A stretch of 64,000 bases of DNA from Rubrivivax sp. (GCA_020852865.1 JADYZZ010000065.1:1-64000), one strand, 5' to 3'; shown: positions 1 to 9,266, counted from the stretch's first letter. Notes: generated by a model from the sequence alone, not told the origin. Made by a program: numbers and translations.

Positions 1-1
1 C

Positions 2-94
2 GGCCGCTGGGAGCCCTTGCCCGCCCCTGCGGCCGACCTGAAGCAATGCGCCAAACTCGTCACCACTCTCCTGGCTCCCTACCTGGAGCCTTGA
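2..94 (+). CDS. 3' end of an unidentified gene (partial)
   Basis: An open frame enters from the left edge and ends at a TGA at 92-94, giving about 30 C-terminal residues (GRWEPLPAPAADLKQ... ending LLAPYLEP). The composition is protein-like, with lower Arg/Ala bias than the non-coding frames nearby. I do not recognise the family. It is followed by an AT-rich patch, unusual for this window, so the fragment could be the end of an accessory gene. The reading frame itself is seen; any function is unknown. Confidence 0.4.
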   Translation, partial: GRWEPLPAPAADLKQCAKLVTTLLAPYLEP

Positions 95-200
95 TATGTA
101 AACCTATTTACGGGATGTTGTACTAGGTGCCGATCGAGCACCGATCGAGCGCCGATCGAGCGCCGGGCCGGGCGCGCTTCGTCCCCGAGGCATCCCGCGA
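95..200. other. AT-rich patch with small dyad and three 11-bp direct repeats
   Basis: Positions 95-125 are much richer in A/T than the rest of the window and contain a short dyad, GTAAA-CCTA-TTTAC, at about 98-111. They are followed by three tandem 11-bp units (consensus CCGATCGAGCG) at 130-162. The stretch lies between the convergent 3' ends of the partial gene and xerD, so it may act as a terminator region or be the edge of an inserted segment. No gene is seen. Confidence 0.4.
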
Positions 201-1169
201 TCAACCGCGCGGGTGGTGCTTGGCATGCAATTGCGCGAGCCGCGCGCGCGCCACGTGCGTGTAGATCGTCGTCGTCGCGATGTCGGCATGGCCGAGCAGC
301 ATCTGCACGGCGCGCAGGTCGGCGCCGTGGTTCAGCAGGTGCGTGGCGAAGGCGTGGCGCAGCGTGTGCGGCGTGATCGGCGCCGTGATGCCGGCGGCCA
401 GCGCATAGCGCTTGACGAGGCGCCAGAAGGTCTGGCGCGACATCGCCGCGCCGCGCACGGTGACGAACAGCGCCTCGCTCGTGCGCGTCGCGCCGCGCCG
501 CGCCAGCAGCGCCGGGCGCCCCTCGCGCAGCCAGCGCACGAGCCAGGCATGCGCCTCCTCGCCGAAGGGCACGAGGCGCTCGCGCGCGCCCTTGCCGAGC
601 ACGCGCAGCACGCCTTCGGCCAGGCCCAGCTGCACCGTCCCGGCCTGCACCAGCTCGCTTACGCGCAGGCCGCTGGCGTACATGAGCTCGAGCATGGCGC
701 GGTCGCGCAGGCCCAGCGGCCGGGCCACGTCGGGCGCGGCGAGGAGCGCCTCGACCTGCGCTTCGCTCAGGGTCTTGGGCACGCGCAGCGGCTGGCGGGC
801 CGCCAGCAGTTCGAGCGTGGGGTCGACGGCAAGCTGCCGCTCGCGCAGCGCCCAGCCGTAGTAGCGCCTGAAGACCGTGAGGCGCCGGTTGGCCGTGCTG
901 GCGCGCGTGGCGTTGTGGCGCGCGGCGATGTAGCCGAGCAGGTCGCTCTTGCGCGCTGCGTCGAGTGCGCGGCCCGGTTCGGCGGCCAGCCAGTCGGCCA
1001 GCAGCGCGAGATCGCGCCGATAGGCCGCGAGCGTGAGCGGCGCGAGGCCGTCCTCGAGCCACAGCGCGTCGATGAAGCGGTCGATGGCCGCGCGGCTGCG
1101 CGCCAGCGCCGCGTCGTCGGCGCGCCCGCACGGGCGCGACGGCTCAGGGCCCTTGCGCTGCGCCGCCAC
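201..1169 (-). CDS. xerD: Tyrosine recombinase XerD
   Basis: Site-specific tyrosine recombinase, most likely the XerD half of the XerCD system that resolves chromosome dimers at dif. It has an N-terminal SAM-like core-binding domain (about residues 25-115) and a catalytic domain (about 130-310). The full catalytic set is visible: R169 in SGLRVSEL, K193 in GKG, H268 and R271 in HTLRHAFATH, H294 in LGH, and the nucleophile Y303 in IYTH. The length of 322 aa is slightly above the usual 300 because of an Arg/Ala-rich N-terminal extension; a later start is possible. It lies downstream of the chalcone-isomerase-like gene on the same strand. A phage integrase is less likely because the C-terminus matches XerD closely and no attachment site or phage gene is present. 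Confidence 0.9.
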   Translation of the reverse strand: MAAQRKGPEPSRPCGRADDAALARSRAAIDRFIDALWLEDGLAPLTLAAYRRDLALLADWLAAEPGRALDAARKSDLLGYIAARHNATRASTANRRLTVFRRYYGWALRERQLAVDPTLELLAARQPLRVPKTLSEAQVEALLAAPDVARPLGLRDRAMLELMYASGLRVSELVQAGTVQLGLAEGVLRVLGKGARERLVPFGEEAHAWLVRWLREGRPALLARRGATRTSEALFVTVRGAAMSRQTFWRLVKRYALAAGITAPITPHTLRHAFATHLLNHGADLRAVQMLLGHADIATTTIYTHVARARLAQLHAKHHPRG

Positions 1170-1197
1170 GGCTGCCGATCGTGTCGTTGCCGCGTCT

Positions 1198-1250
1198 CAG
1201 AGCCTGTGAAGATGCGAATCGCGGGCGTGATTCATGTCTTCACAGGCTCA
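1198..1250 (-). repeat. 53-bp palindromic spacer repeat, family A copy 1
   Basis: A perfect 12-bp inverted repeat (arms AGCCTGTGAAGA / TCTTCACAGGCT) encloses a second small stem (GAATC/GATTC). The element starts on the TGA stop of the chalcone-isomerase-like gene. A second copy of the same 53-bp length lies at 46057-46109; the two match at 40 of 53 positions by hand alignment. No T-tract follows. It may be a REP-like dispersed element or a transcript-stabilising or attenuating hairpin in the spacer before xerD. Confidence 0.75.
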
Positions 1251-1841
1251 GCCCTGCGCGCCCAGCAGCCCGGCGCGCAGGCGCTGGTCGTAGGGCTTGT
1301 CGCCGACGAAGGCGCGCAGCAAGCCGGCGTAGAAGTCGGCGCCCGGAATCGCCGCGCCGCGCGCGATGCCGTTGAACGCGAGCGTCATGCCGCGGCCGGG
1401 CTCGTAGTCCAGGTCGACGATGTCGCCCCGGGCCACCTGGCCGATCCCCTCGAGCATCGCGTCGAACTGCGCCATGCGCGGCTCGAGCGCCGCCACCTGG
1501 TCTTCGGCGACGTTGCGCTTGACGCCCTTGTCGAAGGCCTTGATGAACTCGGAAGCCGGCGCGCCCATCAGCATCACCAGACGCAGCCGCTTCGGGCCGG
1601 GCTGCGCCACCACCTCGTCGGCGCTGCGCGCGCGGCCCGTGAGGTACAGCGCTGCCGCATAGCCCTTGAACCAGGCCACCGCGCGCACGCCCACGCCGTT
1701 GAGCAGCAGGTCGGTGCCCGCCAGCCTGAGGCGATCGACGAAGTCGACGCCCGCGATCTCGGCCGCAGGCGCCGGCACCGCGGCGCCGACCGACGCGGCC
1801 AGCATGAGCCTCAGGCAGGAGCGGCGTTGCATGGCAGGCAT
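1248..1841 (-). CDS. Secreted chalcone isomerase-like domain protein
   Basis: A 197-aa protein with an N-terminal signal peptide (about residues 1-27, ending near PAPAAEIAGV). A single chalcone-isomerase-like domain follows, recognised by the pattern LLNGVGVRAVAWFKGYAAAL, then MLMGAPASEFIKAF and the late FNGIARG..IPGADFYAGLL block. In bacteria these periplasmic CHI-fold proteins have no proven enzymatic role; fatty-acid or lipid binding has been suggested for the fold. It is divergent from the AEC carrier (62-bp gap) and upstream of xerD on the same strand. Its stop codon is the first base triplet of the family A repeat. Confidence 0.75.
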   Translation of the reverse strand: MPAMQRRSCLRLMLAASVGAAVPAPAAEIAGVDFVDRLRLAGTDLLLNGVGVRAVAWFKGYAAALYLTGRARSADEVVAQPGPKRLRLVMLMGAPASEFIKAFDKGVKRNVAEDQVAALEPRMAQFDAMLEGIGQVARGDIVDLDYEPGRGMTLAFNGIARGAAIPGADFYAGLLRAFVGDKPYDQRLRAGLLGAQG

Positions 1842-1903
1842 TTTCCACCGAGTCGGCCGATGCGCGCGTCAACGCGGCGGGCACGCTGGCAGACTACGCG
1901 CCC

Positions 1904-2806
1904 ATGGCCGACGCATGGTTGCTGCTGCCCGACTTCGTGCTGATCGCGCTCGGGCACCTGCTGTGCCGGCACACGCCGCTCGACCGCAAGGTCTGGGACG
2001 GCGTCGAGCGGCTGGTGTACTTCGTGCTGTTCCCGGCGCTGCTGTTCGCCACCATCCTGCGCAGCCCGCTCACGCCCGGCACCGCGCTGCCGCTCATGGG
2101 CTGCGGCATGGGCCTCATGGCGCTGGGCATCGCGGCGGCGTACGCGCTGCGCCTGGCCCCCGGCGTCGACGCGCGGCTGCACGCCTCGGGCGCGCAGACG
2201 GCGTTCCGCTTCAACACCTATGTCGCCCTGGCGGCCTCGGAGCGCCTGGCCGGCGCCAACGGCCTGGCCTGGACGGCGCTGCTGCTTGCGGTGTGCGTGC
2301 CCATGGTCAACGTCGCCGCGGTCTGGCCGCTGGCGCGCCACGGCGGCCAGGGCTTCGTGCGCGAGCTGGCGCGCAACCCGCTGATCCTCGCCACCGTGGC
2401 CGGGCTGGCGGGCAGGCTGCTCGGCCTGCAGCTGCCCGCACTGGCCTCGGTCACCTTCACGCGCATCGGCGCGGCGGCGCTGCCGCTCGGCCTGATGGCG
2501 GTGGGCGCCGGGCTGCACATGGGTGCGCTGAAGGAAGGCCCGCGCCTGGCCGCGGCGCTGCTGGCGATCCGCCATCTGGTGCTGCCGGCAGCGGCCATCG
2601 GGCTCGTGCTCGCGCTCGCGCTGCCGCCGGCCGAACAGGCGGTGCTGGTAGTGTTCGCCGCGCTGCCCACCGCTTCGAGCGCCTACGTGCTCGCGGTGCG
2701 CATGGGCGGCCACGGCGGCTACGTGGCTGGGCTGGTGACGCTGTCGACGCTGCTGGCGATGCCCGGGCTGCCTCTGGCGCTGGCCTTGCTGCGCGCGCTG
2801 GCCTGA
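1904..2806 (+). CDS. AEC-family (auxin efflux carrier) transporter
   Basis: Inner-membrane permease of 300 aa with about ten hydrophobic segments and the family hallmark of polar breaks in the central helices (FRFNTYVALA; LPTASSAYVLAVRMGG near the C-terminus). Members move small organic anions such as malonate or malate, or act as general efflux carriers; the substrate cannot be told from sequence. The ATG at 1904 gives the first helix directly (ADAWLLLPDFVLIALG). It stands alone between the divergent CHI-like gene and the convergent queG. A 13-bp tandem repeat starts at its stop codon. A second AEC gene lies at 21756-22736. Confidence 0.85.
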   Translation: MADAWLLLPDFVLIALGHLLCRHTPLDRKVWDGVERLVYFVLFPALLFATILRSPLTPGTALPLMGCGMGLMALGIAAAYALRLAPGVDARLHASGAQTAFRFNTYVALAASERLAGANGLAWTALLLAVCVPMVNVAAVWPLARHGGQGFVRELARNPLILATVAGLAGRLLGLQLPALASVTFTRIGAAALPLGLMAVGAGLHMGALKEGPRLAAALLAIRHLVLPAAAIGLVLALALPPAEQAVLVVFAALPTASSAYVLAVRMGGHGGYVAGLVTLSTLLAMPGLPLALALLRALA

Positions 2807-2921
2807 GGTGCTGACCTGAGGTGCTGGCACGAGCTGCTGGCATGAGGTGCTGGCACGAGGTGCTGACCTGAGGTGCTGACCTGAGACGCTTGCGCGAGGT
2901 GCTGGCATGAGGTGCCGGCCT
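2805..2921. repeat. Tandem repeat, nine 13-bp units
   Basis: Nine head-to-tail 13-bp units follow the AEC stop codon, consensus GAGGTGCTGGCAC with GAGGTGCTGACCT and GAGGTGCTGGCAT variants; the seventh (2883-2895) is the most divergent. It fills most of the space between the convergent AEC and queG genes. Units of 13 bp cannot stay in a reading frame, so it is non-coding. Copy number may vary between strains. Confidence 0.85.
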
Positions 2922-2968
2922 GGCGCGCCGGCTCGGGGCGCCGGTGCGAAGCGCCGGCGCAGCGCGTC

Positions 2969-4072
2969 TCAGCCGGCCGGAGCCTGCTGCAGCGCCCAGG
3001 CGATGTGTTCGGCGACGAGCGCGTCGGCCGCCGGCAGCGCCGCAGCCAGCGCCGCGCGCCAGGCGGCCCGCGCCGGCGCGTCGGCGCCGCCGGCCAGCGC
3101 ATTGCCCAGTGCTACAGCCAGGTTGCGCCGCCAGCGCGCGTAGCCGATGCGCCGGATCGGATTGCCCTCGGTGCGACGCAGGAATTCGGGCTCGTCCCAT
3201 CGCCACAGCGCCAGCAACGCGGCGTCGCCCAGGCCGGCGCGCTCGTCGAAGTCGGGCAGCGGGGAGCGGCGCGCGTACTTGTTCCACGGGCAGGCGCGCT
3301 GGCAGTCGTCGCAGCCGTAGACATGGTTGCCGACGAGCGCGCGCAGTTCGGGAGGGATCGGCCCCGCATGCTCGATCGTCAGGTAGCTGATGCAGCGCCG
3401 TGCATCGACGCGGTACGGGGCGACGATGGCGCGCGTCGGGCAGATGTCGATGCAGGCCGTGCAGCTGCCGCAATGCGCGGCGAGCGGTCGGTCGGCCGGC
3501 AGCTCCAGGTCGACGAAGATCTCGCCCAGGAAGAACATCGAGCCCGCCGCGCGCGCCAGCGCGAGCGTGTGCTTGCCGCGCCAGCCCAGGCCGCAGCGCG
3601 TGGCGAGTTCGACCTCGAGCACCGGCGCCGAATCGCTGAAGACGCGGTGGCCGAAAGGCCCCACCGCCGCGGCCAGGCGGTCGGCCAGTTGCTGCAGGCG
3701 GCCGCGCAGCACCTTGTGGTAGTCGCGGCCGCGCGCGTACAGCGAAACCACGGCCTGCGCCGGGTCGGCCAGGCGCGCCGCCTCGCGCTCGCGCCAGCGC
3801 GCGGCGCCGGCGCGCGGCAGGTAGTCCATGCGCGCGCTGATCACGCTGGCGGTGCCCGGCACCAGCTCGGCCGGCCGCGCGCGCACCATGCCGTGGCGCG
3901 CCATGTAGCTCATGGAGCCGTGAAAGCCCGCTTCGAGCCAGGCGCGCAGACCGGGCTCGGCGCTCGCCAGATCGATGCCGCCGACACCGATCTGGGAGAA
4001 TCCCAACTCGGCCGCCCACTGCCTCCCGGCAGCGACGAGTTGCCGCCCATCCACCCGATGCCGCTCGCCCAT
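2969..4072 (-). CDS. queG: Epoxyqueuosine reductase QueG
   Basis: Cytosolic cobalamin-dependent iron-sulfur enzyme that reduces epoxyqueuosine to queuosine in tRNA, the last step of Q synthesis. The 367-aa protein has the QueG N-terminal domain, the SDSAPVLE active-site segment (about 146-153) and two ferredoxin-type [4Fe-4S] motifs: C201-x2-C204-x2-C207-x3-C211 (CGSCTACIDICP) and C254-x2-C257-x3-C261 (CDDCQRACPW). HEAT-like helices follow. Its start overlaps the start of divergent tsaE, a pairing common in proteobacteria. It shares the need for B12 with nrdJ in this window. Confidence 0.95.
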   Translation of the reverse strand: MGERHRVDGRQLVAAGRQWAAELGFSQIGVGGIDLASAEPGLRAWLEAGFHGSMSYMARHGMVRARPAELVPGTASVISARMDYLPRAGAARWREREAARLADPAQAVVSLYARGRDYHKVLRGRLQQLADRLAAAVGPFGHRVFSDSAPVLEVELATRCGLGWRGKHTLALARAAGSMFFLGEIFVDLELPADRPLAAHCGSCTACIDICPTRAIVAPYRVDARRCISYLTIEHAGPIPPELRALVGNHVYGCDDCQRACPWNKYARRSPLPDFDERAGLGDAALLALWRWDEPEFLRRTEGNPIRRIGYARWRRNLAVALGNALAGGADAPARAAWRAALAAALPAADALVAEHIAWALQQAPAG

Positions 4073-4555
4073 GCGCAGATCCTAAGCGTGCGCACCCAGT
4101 ACTGGCGCGACGAGGCCGAATGCGCCGCCGGCGCCGCCGCACTGGCCGCGCGGCCCGCTCTGCGCAACGCCTGCATCGAACTGGAAGGTCCGCTCGGCGC
4201 CGGCAAGACCACGTTCGCGCGCCACCTGTTGCGCGCACTCGGCGTCACCGAGCGCATCAAGAGCCCGAGCTACGCCGTCGTCGAGCAGTACTTGCTGCCG
4301 GCGCGCGACGGCCAGCCCGAAGGCGCGGCCGCGCATTTCGACTTCTACCGCTTCGACGACGCGCGCGAGTGGGAGGACGCGGGCCTGCGCGACCTGTACG
4401 CGGCGCCCGGGCTCAAGCTCGCCGAATGGCCCGACAAGGCGCGCGCAAGGCTGCCGGTGCCCGATCTGCGCGTCGTCATCGCGCCGGGCGAAGGCGATTC
4501 GCGCCGCGTCACGTTGCAGGCGCTGACGCCGCTCGGCGCCGAGCTGCTGGCGTGA
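4058..4555 (+). CDS. tsaE: tRNA threonylcarbamoyladenosine synthesis ATPase TsaE
   Basis: Small P-loop ATPase of 165 aa that works with TsaB/TsaD to form t6A37 on ANN-decoding tRNAs. The Walker A motif is GPLGAGKTTFA (about residues 44-54). The SPSY..VEQY and HFDFYRF segments typical of TsaE follow, then LAEWPDKA. The ATG at 4058 lies inside the 5' end of the divergent queG (15-bp overlap). An in-frame GTG at 4088 would avoid the overlap and is a real alternative. Its TGA overlaps the GTG of amiC, so the two are translationally coupled. Confidence 0.93.
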   Translation: MPLAHAQILSVRTQYWRDEAECAAGAAALAARPALRNACIELEGPLGAGKTTFARHLLRALGVTERIKSPSYAVVEQYLLPARDGQPEGAAAHFDFYRFDDAREWEDAGLRDLYAAPGLKLAEWPDKARARLPVPDLRVVIAPGEGDSRRVTLQALTPLGAELLA

Positions 4556-5967
4556 GCAGGCGCGCCGACGCCGCGCGTCGCCGGCTGCTCGGCGCCGGCA
4601 CGTTCGCGCTGCTGCTCGCGCCGCCGCGGGTGCGCGGAGCCGGCATCGTCGCGGTGCGGCTGTGGCCGGCGCGCGCGTACACGCGCGTCACGATCGAGTC
4701 GGATCGCGCGCTCGTCGCCCGCCACCTGCTCACCGAGGCGCCGTACCGCCTGGCCGTCGACATCGACGGCCTCGAGCTCGACGGCGCGCTGCGCGAGCTG
4801 GTCGGCAAGGTGCGGCCCGACGACCCCTTCATCGCCGGCGTGCGCGTCGGCCAGTACCAGCCGCATGTCGTGCGCCTGGCGTTCGATCTCAAGCAGCCGG
4901 TGCGGCCCGAGCAATTCGCGCTGGCGCCGGTGGCGCCGTACCGGCACCGGCTGATCTTCGACCTGTACCCGGTGCAGGAGGCCGACCCGCTGCTGGCGCT
5001 GATCCGCGACAAGGAGGCCGCGAGCGAACGCGCCGCGCAGGCGGTGCAGGACGCGCTGGGCGAGCTGATCGCGCGCATCGATCGCCCCGGTCTGCCGCCG
5101 ACGACGCCGGCGCCCGACATGCCGCCGGTGCCGGTGCCGCCGGAGCCGCTGCCGCCGGCCGGCGCGGCTTCCGCACCCGGCACCGCGCCGGCCGTCGCGG
5201 AGGCTGGCGGACCGGCGACGCCGGCCGAACGCCGGCGCATCGACCGCCTCATCATCGTCGCGCTCGACCCCGGCCACGGCGGCGAGGATCCGGGCGCCGT
5301 CGGCCCGAGCGGGCTGCGCGAGAAGGACGTCGTGCTCGCCATCGCGCTCGAGCTGCGCGAGCGGCTCGACGCGTTCCGGGTCGGCGGCAACGGCCTGCGC
5401 GCGCTGCTCACGCGCGACGCCGACTTCTTCGTGCCGCTGGGCGAGCGCGTGCGCAAGGCGCGGCGCGTGCAGGCCGACCTCTTCGTCAGCATCCACGCCG
5501 ACGCCTTCTTCAGGCCCGAGGCGCGCGGCGCGAGCGTCTTCGCGCTCAGCGAGCGCGGCGCGAGCAGCGCCGCCGCGCGCTGGATGGCGCAGCGCGAGAA
5601 CGCCGCCGATCAGGTGGGCGGCGTCAACGCCGCGGCGGTGCGCGACCCGCAACTGCTCGATGCGATCCTCGACATGAGCACGTCGCGCCAGATCAAGGAC
5701 AGCCTGCGCCTGGGCCACGAAGTGCTGGGCCGCATCGGCCGCGTCGGACGGCTGCACAAGGGCCAGGTCGAGCAGGCCGGCTTCGCCGTGCTCAAGGCGC
5801 CCGACGTGCCGAGCATCCTCGTCGAGACCGCCTTCATCTCCAACCCCGAAGAGGAAGCCCGGCTGCGCGACGCCGGCTACCGCAGCCAGCTCGTCGCGGC
5901 GGTGGCCGACGGCATCGCGCGCTACTTCGCCAAGAACCCGCCGCTGGCGCGGCACCGGGTGCTGTAG
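4552..5967 (+). CDS. amiC: N-acetylmuramoyl-L-alanine amidase AmiC-like
   Basis: Periplasmic cell-division amidase that cuts the amide bond between MurNAc and the stem peptide. The GTG start shares four bases with the tsaE stop (GTGA). The 471-aa protein begins with an Arg-rich, Tat-like signal (RRRLLGAG then a hydrophobic stretch), as expected for AmiA/AmiC. An AMIN domain (about 30-140) targets peptidoglycan or the septum, a Pro-rich linker follows (about 180-225), then a zinc Amidase_3 domain (about 235-465). Zinc ligands and catalytic residues appear in ALDPGHGGEDPGA, SIHADAF and VETAFISNPEEE. A GC-rich dyad follows. Confidence 0.93.
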   Translation: MSRRADAARRRLLGAGTFALLLAPPRVRGAGIVAVRLWPARAYTRVTIESDRALVARHLLTEAPYRLAVDIDGLELDGALRELVGKVRPDDPFIAGVRVGQYQPHVVRLAFDLKQPVRPEQFALAPVAPYRHRLIFDLYPVQEADPLLALIRDKEAASERAAQAVQDALGELIARIDRPGLPPTTPAPDMPPVPVPPEPLPPAGAASAPGTAPAVAEAGGPATPAERRRIDRLIIVALDPGHGGEDPGAVGPSGLREKDVVLAIALELRERLDAFRVGGNGLRALLTRDADFFVPLGERVRKARRVQADLFVSIHADAFFRPEARGASVFALSERGASSAAARWMAQRENAADQVGGVNAAAVRDPQLLDAILDMSTSRQIKDSLRLGHEVLGRIGRVGRLHKGQVEQAGFAVLKAPDVPSILVETAFISNPEEEARLRDAGYRSQLVAAVADGIARYFAKNPPLARHRVL

Positions 5968-5977
5968 GCGCCGGGCC

Positions 5978-6019
5978 GGTCCGCACCGCGCCCGGGGGCC
6001 CGGCGGCCGCGCGCGGACC
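5978..6019. terminator. Candidate bidirectional terminator between amiC and slt
   Basis: The space between the convergent amiC and transglycosylase genes holds a long GC-rich dyad with outer arms GGTCCGC (5978-5984) and GCGGACC (6013-6019) and further pairing inside. There is no T-tract, so it may depend on Rho or only protect 3' ends. Confidence 0.4.
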
Positions 6020-6025
6020 GCGGGT

Positions 6026-7113
6026 TCAGCGCCGCCACAGCTCGCGCATCAGCGCCAGGCGCGGCGAAGGCAGGGTTGCGGTCAGGTCGTACGGATGCGT
6101 GCGCCGGCCGTTGAGCGAGACCAGGATCTTCAGCACGTAGTTGCGCGTCTCGGCGAAGGGCGGCACGCCGAGGTAGCGGTCGACGGCGCCTTCGCCGGCG
6201 TTGTAGGCGGCAAGCGCGAGCGAGACGTCGCCTTCGTAGTAGGCGAGCAGCCAGCGCAGATAGGCCATGCCGCCGCGGATGTTCTGCACCGGGTCGAGCA
6301 GGTCCTTCACGCCGAAGCGGCGCGCGGTGTCGGGGATGAGCTGCATCAGCCCCTGCGCGTTCTTCGGGCTCACGGCGCCGGCGTTGAAGTTGCTCTCGGC
6401 GGCCATCACGGCGAGCACGAGCCAGGGCTCGAGCTTGTAGTCGGGCGCGGCGAGCCGGACGTAGCGCACGATCGGCTCGGGCGCGTTGGCCGGCAGCGGC
6501 GGCGCCGGCGCTGCGGCTTGCGCCTTGCGCAGCACGGCGGCAGGCCGCGGCGGCGCGGCACGCACCGGCGCCTGCGCCACGACGTCGGCATCGGGCGGGC
6601 GCAGGCAGGGCGGCGGCGGGCCGACCGGATCGCCCAGGCGCGCCGCCATCGCCGCGGCTTGTGCATGGCCCTGCTCGGCGGCGGCAGCGAACAGGTGGGC
6701 GGCGTGCGCGTCGTTGCGCTCGATGCCGCGCCCGTTGGTCAACATCCAGCCGAGTGCGTACTGCGCCTCGGCGTCGCCGTAGCGCGCGGCGCGGCAGTAC
6801 AACGCAGCGGCGCGCAGCGCGTCGCGCGGCACGCCATCGCCGTATTCGGCGGCGACCGCCTCCTGGCGCCAGCGCTGCACCTGTGCCGGCACGACCGGCC
6901 CCTTCTCGGCCGGCGGCACGCTCGGACGCGGCAGGGTCTCGAGCAGCGCGGCGGCGGCGCCGAGTTCGTTGGGCGCCGCCGCGAGCGTCGCACTCCACTG
7001 CGCCGCAGCGGCCGGCGGCAGCACCGCGAGCGCGAACGCGGCCAGCGCCGCCGGCGCGCGCCGCTGCGCCCGCGCGCGCAGCGCAGCGAGGCCAGGAACG
7101 CGGGCGCTGCCGT

Positions 7114-7117
<4 letters not shown>
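6026..7117 (-). CDS. Periplasmic lytic transglycosylase with Sel1-like repeats
   Basis: Peptidoglycan lytic transglycosylase of 363 aa. The N-terminus is an Ala-rich signal peptide (cut near AAAAQW). TPR/Sel1-like repeats (about 95-165) carry the AAALYCRAARYGDAEAQYALG and HAQAAAMAARLG patterns. A Pro/Ala linker follows, then an SLT domain (about 210-340) with the catalytic Glu in MAAESNFN, the NAQGLMQL motif and LALAAYNAGEGAV. The GTG start at 7117 shares four bases with the stop of the upstream FabH-like gene, so the pair is probably co-translated. Sel1 repeats fused to SLT suggest a partner protein in the envelope. Confidence 0.88.
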
Positions 7118-8235
<1,118 letters not shown>

Positions 8236-8357
8236 GGATGGCGAGTGTAGGGCGGACGGGCAATCCGGCCTGGCCGGGGCCGGACTGACCCTGCCCGCCC
8301 GGGCGCGGCCCCGCTGCCCGGCCGCAGCCTGGCTGCCCTGCCGCGGCAGGGCCGGCC

Positions 8358-8383
8358 GCGCGGCGGCACGGCTGCCGCCGCGC
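8358..8383 (-). terminator. Strong hairpin after the phasin-like gene
   Basis: A perfect 11-bp inverted repeat (GCGCGGCGGCA / TGCCGCCGCGC, 4-nt loop) begins 10 bp beyond the stop of the phasin-like gene. It is followed on the minus strand by GC-rich sequence rather than a U-tract. On the plus strand it is followed by TTT. Confidence 0.55.
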
Positions 8384-8393
8384 TTTCAGCGGC

Positions 8394-9119
8394 TCACTTG
8401 CGGTTCTTGCGGGCCGGCTTGCCCGCGGCCGCGCCGGCTGCGGCCGGCGCGGCCGCAACCGCCTTCGGCACCTGCCCCGCCAGCGCGTCGCTCATGCCGA
8501 CGAGTACGCCGCTCACCATGGCCGTGTAGCTCTCGGCCAGCGCCTGCGCGGCGCGCAGCGAAGCCTGGCGCGTGCCGCGCATCGCGCCTTGCATCCGCTC
8601 GGCAAGCTGCTCCACCGTGCCGCTGGCCTGGGCACCCGAGAGCGTGCCGCCGGCATGCAGCCGGCGCAGCACCGAGCCCCAGGCGCCGGCCACCGGTGCC
8701 GCCGTGCCCTCGGCGGCCTTCTTGAACGCCGCGAACATCGTGTCCTCGAGCTTGTCGAGGTCGTCGAGCGCCTTCTGCAGGTGCTTGTCGCGCAGGTCGG
8801 CGCCCTGCGCGGCAAGCGTGGACAGCGCCACGCGGTTGGCCTCGACCGCCTTGAGCAGCGCCGAGTCCATGCCGGCCACCGCCTTGTCGAGCAGCACCTC
8901 GGGGTCGATGCCCGGCACGACGTTCCTCGCCGCGCCGGCGCTCGCCGCCTGCGACACCGCCTTGAGCGCCGCGCGGATGTTCTTCAGCGTCAGCTCGCGC
9001 CCCTGCAGCGCGGCCAGCGTGGCCCGGCTGACCGCGCTCTGGAGCTGCTCGCCCTGGCGCGCGGTGGCGTTGCTGAACATCTCGATCAGCTTGTCGGCAT
9101 CGATCAACGGCTGGACCAT
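8394..9119 (-). CDS. Phasin-like / helical repeat protein of unknown function
   Basis: A 241-aa, nearly all-helical cytosolic protein with amphipathic heptad patterns throughout and an Ala-rich, Lys/Arg-ending tail (AAAGKPARKNRK), like the histone-H1-like tails of PhaF-type phasins. I do not recognise a catalytic motif or a certain family; phasin-like granule binding is an inference from composition. A good ribosome site (GAGGAG) precedes the ATG. Its upstream region carries a nine-unit GTCGCT repeat 60 bp from the start. It follows nrdJ on the same strand and precedes the FabH-like gene. Confidence 0.65.
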   Translation of the reverse strand: MVQPLIDADKLIEMFSNATARQGEQLQSAVSRATLAALQGRELTLKNIRAALKAVSQAASAGAARNVVPGIDPEVLLDKAVAGMDSALLKAVEANRVALSTLAAQGADLRDKHLQKALDDLDKLEDTMFAAFKKAAEGTAAPVAGAWGSVLRRLHAGGTLSGAQASGTVEQLAERMQGAMRGTRQASLRAAQALAESYTAMVSGVLVGMSDALAGQVPKAVAAAPAAAGAAAGKPARKNRK

Positions 9120-9178
9120 TTCGGCGTCTCCTCGGTTGCGGGGGGTTCGATCGTCGCATCGGCGGCAGCCGGCCGCAA

Positions 9179-9234
<56 letters not shown>

Positions 9235-9250
9235 GGCCTGCGCGAAGGCG

Positions 9251-9266
9251 CGGGCCGCGCGGCCCG
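9251..9266 (-). terminator. GC-rich dyad after nrdJ
   Basis: The self-complementary 16-mer CGGGCCGCGCGGCCCG starts 4 bp past the nrdJ stop codon. With only a GCGC loop region it can fold into a short strong hairpin. No U-tract follows; it could be a Rho-assisted terminator or a 3'-end stabiliser. Confidence 0.4.

Noticed and set aside
201..1169. Phage or island integrase with an attachment site
   Set aside because: The protein matches XerD in its catalytic segments, and no tRNA, direct attachment repeat or phage gene is present.
213..1943. A 576-residue frame antisense to xerD and the CHI-like gene
   Set aside because: It lies opposite two recognisable genes and has non-protein-like composition.
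2805..2921. CRISPR-like array
   Set aside because: The 13-bp units are contiguous with no spacers and there are no cas genes.
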